Source of the DNA: JAMWZF01 sp041628615
Lineage (GTDB): Bacteria; Pseudomonadota; Alphaproteobacteria; Rhodobacterales; Rhodobacteraceae
Assembly (NCBI GenBank): GCA_041628615.1
Contig: JBFKOW010000218.1
Coordinates: 1 to 5,026 of the forward strand
DNA length: 5,026 bases
Direction of reading: 5' to 3'
A model generated the notes under the pieces. It had not been told where the DNA came from and ran no database searches. It worked only from the letters and a program-made list of their open reading frames with translations. This document shows, piece by piece, positions 4,524 through 5,026 of this stretch (position 1 is the first letter of the stretch; each line of letters opens with the position of its first letter). The position numbers and the translations under genes were made by a program.

Positions 4524-5026
4524 ATGACCGCACCCAATCCCGTGACCCTCGCGCCGCGCCCCGCCGGCATCCTTGCCTCCGCCGCGACGGTGGCGGGACT
4601 CGCCGCCCTGCCCGCCGCCGCCGAACCGCCCCGCGTGGTCACCGACATCGCCCCGGTCCACAGCCTGACGGCGCGGCTGATGGCGGGGACCGGGGCGGAA
4701 CCTCACCTCCTGCTGCCTGCCGCCGCCTCGCCGCACGATTTCGCCCTGCGGCCCTCGGACGCCGCCGCGCTGGCCGGGGCCGGGATCGTGGTCTGGGTGG
4801 GCGACGGGCTGACGCCCTGGCTGTCGGAACCGCTGGACGGCCTGTCGGGCGACCCGGTGCTGCTCGAACTGCTGGCGACCGGGGGCTGGACCCCGCTGCC
4901 CGCCCGCAAGGTCGAGGATTTCGGCCCCGCGATGGACGATGACGGGCACGGGCACGACGACGGCCACGATGGCGATCACGGGCACGACGACGATCACGGG
5001 CACGACGACGATCACGGGCACGACGA
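4524..5026 (+). CDS. znuA: Zinc ABC transporter periplasmic binding protein ZnuA, N-terminal part (3' truncated by window end)
   Basis: The visible 167 residues have no stop before the window ends. ZnuA captures Zn2+ in the periplasm and delivers it to ZnuB (cluster A-I metal-binding lipoprotein/SBP family). The N-terminus is Ala-rich and hydrophobic (about 15-33), with a likely signal-peptide cleavage after AAA near residue 33 and no lipobox Cys. The mature part starts PRVVTDIAPVHSL, with His46 at the first zinc-ligand position. LLPAAASPHDFALRPSD (63-79) supplies the second ligand His71 in the classic SPHDY/F-RPSD motif, and IVVWVGDGLTPWL (88-100) follows. From about 138 on there is a loop rich in Asp and His (GHGHDDGHDGDHGHDD...), as in other ZnuA proteins, where it is thought to collect zinc. 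GGAGA (4509-4513) lies 10 nt before the ATG; GTG at 4542 is a possible later start. It diverges from zur-znuCB under the shared Zur box. Confidence 0.95.
   Translation, partial: MTAPNPVTLAPRPAGILASAATVAGLAALPAAAEPPRVVTDIAPVHSLTARLMAGTGAEPHLLLPAAASPHDFALRPSDAAALAGAGIVVWVGDGLTPWLSEPLDGLSGDPVLLELLATGGWTPLPARKVEDFGPAMDDDGHGHDDGHDGDHGHDDDHGHDDDHGHD
4974..5026 (+). repeat. 18-bp exact tandem repeat encoding the ZnuA His-Asp loop
   Basis: The unit GATCACGGGCACGACGAC occurs at 4974-4991 and 4992-5009, and again from 5010 to the window end (17 of 18 bases seen), without mismatch. Being in frame, each unit encodes DHGHDD. A less regular relative precedes it (4943-4973). More copies may follow beyond the window. 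Exact identity points to recent expansion, so copy number may vary between strains. Confidence 0.9.

Noticed and set aside
4491..5021. Minus-strand frame starting with Val/Pro-rich hydrophobic repeats, looks like a signal or membrane segment
   Set aside because: The VVVPVIV pattern is the reverse complement of the Asp-His-Gly repeat of znuA; znuA itself is supported by conserved zinc-ligand motifs.
4974..5026. CRISPR-like or iteron-like direct repeats
   Set aside because: The repeats are contiguous without spacers and in frame with ZnuA; they are coding tandem repeats.
1..5026. A wholly novel system (defence, mobile or biosynthetic)
   Set aside because: Every substantial stretch is accounted for by housekeeping or zinc-homeostasis genes; the gaps are 63, 165 and 99 bp and hold only regulatory signals.

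Overview
The window is very GC-rich DNA with tightly packed genes and third-position G/C bias. The gene content and protein styles (RhlE-like helicase tail, PfkB sugar kinase, Dtd, Zur with a Pro-Pro-Val-Ala-Tyr-Arg-Ala-Leu recognition helix, His-rich ZnuA) suggest an alphaproteobacterium, most likely a member of the Rhodobacteraceae (Rhodobacter/Paracoccus/Rhodovulum type). The taxonomic call is inference from style; no rRNA or other marker is present.

Left part (1-956): the C-terminal end of a DEAD-box RNA helicase (+) runs up to a 63-bp convergent gap holding a 9-bp GC-rich stem-loop, and faces a small heat-shock protein gene (Hsp20, -). The 165-bp region between hsp20 and the next gene (pfkB, +) is divergent. 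It carries a TTGAC-N4-GTCAA palindrome of the FNR/FnrL type placed exactly at -41.5 relative to a good -10 box for hsp20. Closer to pfkB it holds a GTTGGCGCTAAC near-palindrome resembling LacI-family sugar operators, then a small GC hairpin and the pfkB ribosome binding site.

Middle (957-2305): a complete PfkB-family sugar kinase (probably fructokinase-like) is translationally coupled through a GTGA overlap to dtd, the D-aminoacyl-tRNA deacylase. dtd ends 4 bp from the end of znuB, which is encoded on the other strand.

Right part (2310-5026): a complete zinc-import locus. zur-znuC-znuB form a tight leftward operon (ATGA overlap between zur and znuC; 4 bp between znuC and znuB). znuA, the periplasmic zinc-binding protein, is transcribed rightward from the same intergenic region and runs off the window end. 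Between zur and znuA sits a perfect 20-bp AT-rich palindrome, the evident Zur operator, just downstream of a perfect TTGACA -35 element for znuA. In high zinc, Zur should bind this site and shut off uptake; in low zinc, ZnuA captures periplasmic Zn2+, ZnuB forms the membrane channel and ZnuC supplies ATP hydrolysis. Both ZnuA (periplasmic loop) and, more unusually, ZnuC (50-residue cytoplasmic tail with 20 histidines) carry His-rich metal-binding segments.

I see no mobile element, CRISPR array, tRNA or rRNA, and no evidence for an entirely new system. The points most worth following are the FNR-type promoter of hsp20, the candidate sugar-repressor operator upstream of pfkB, and the His-rich tail on the cytoplasmic ATPase ZnuC.
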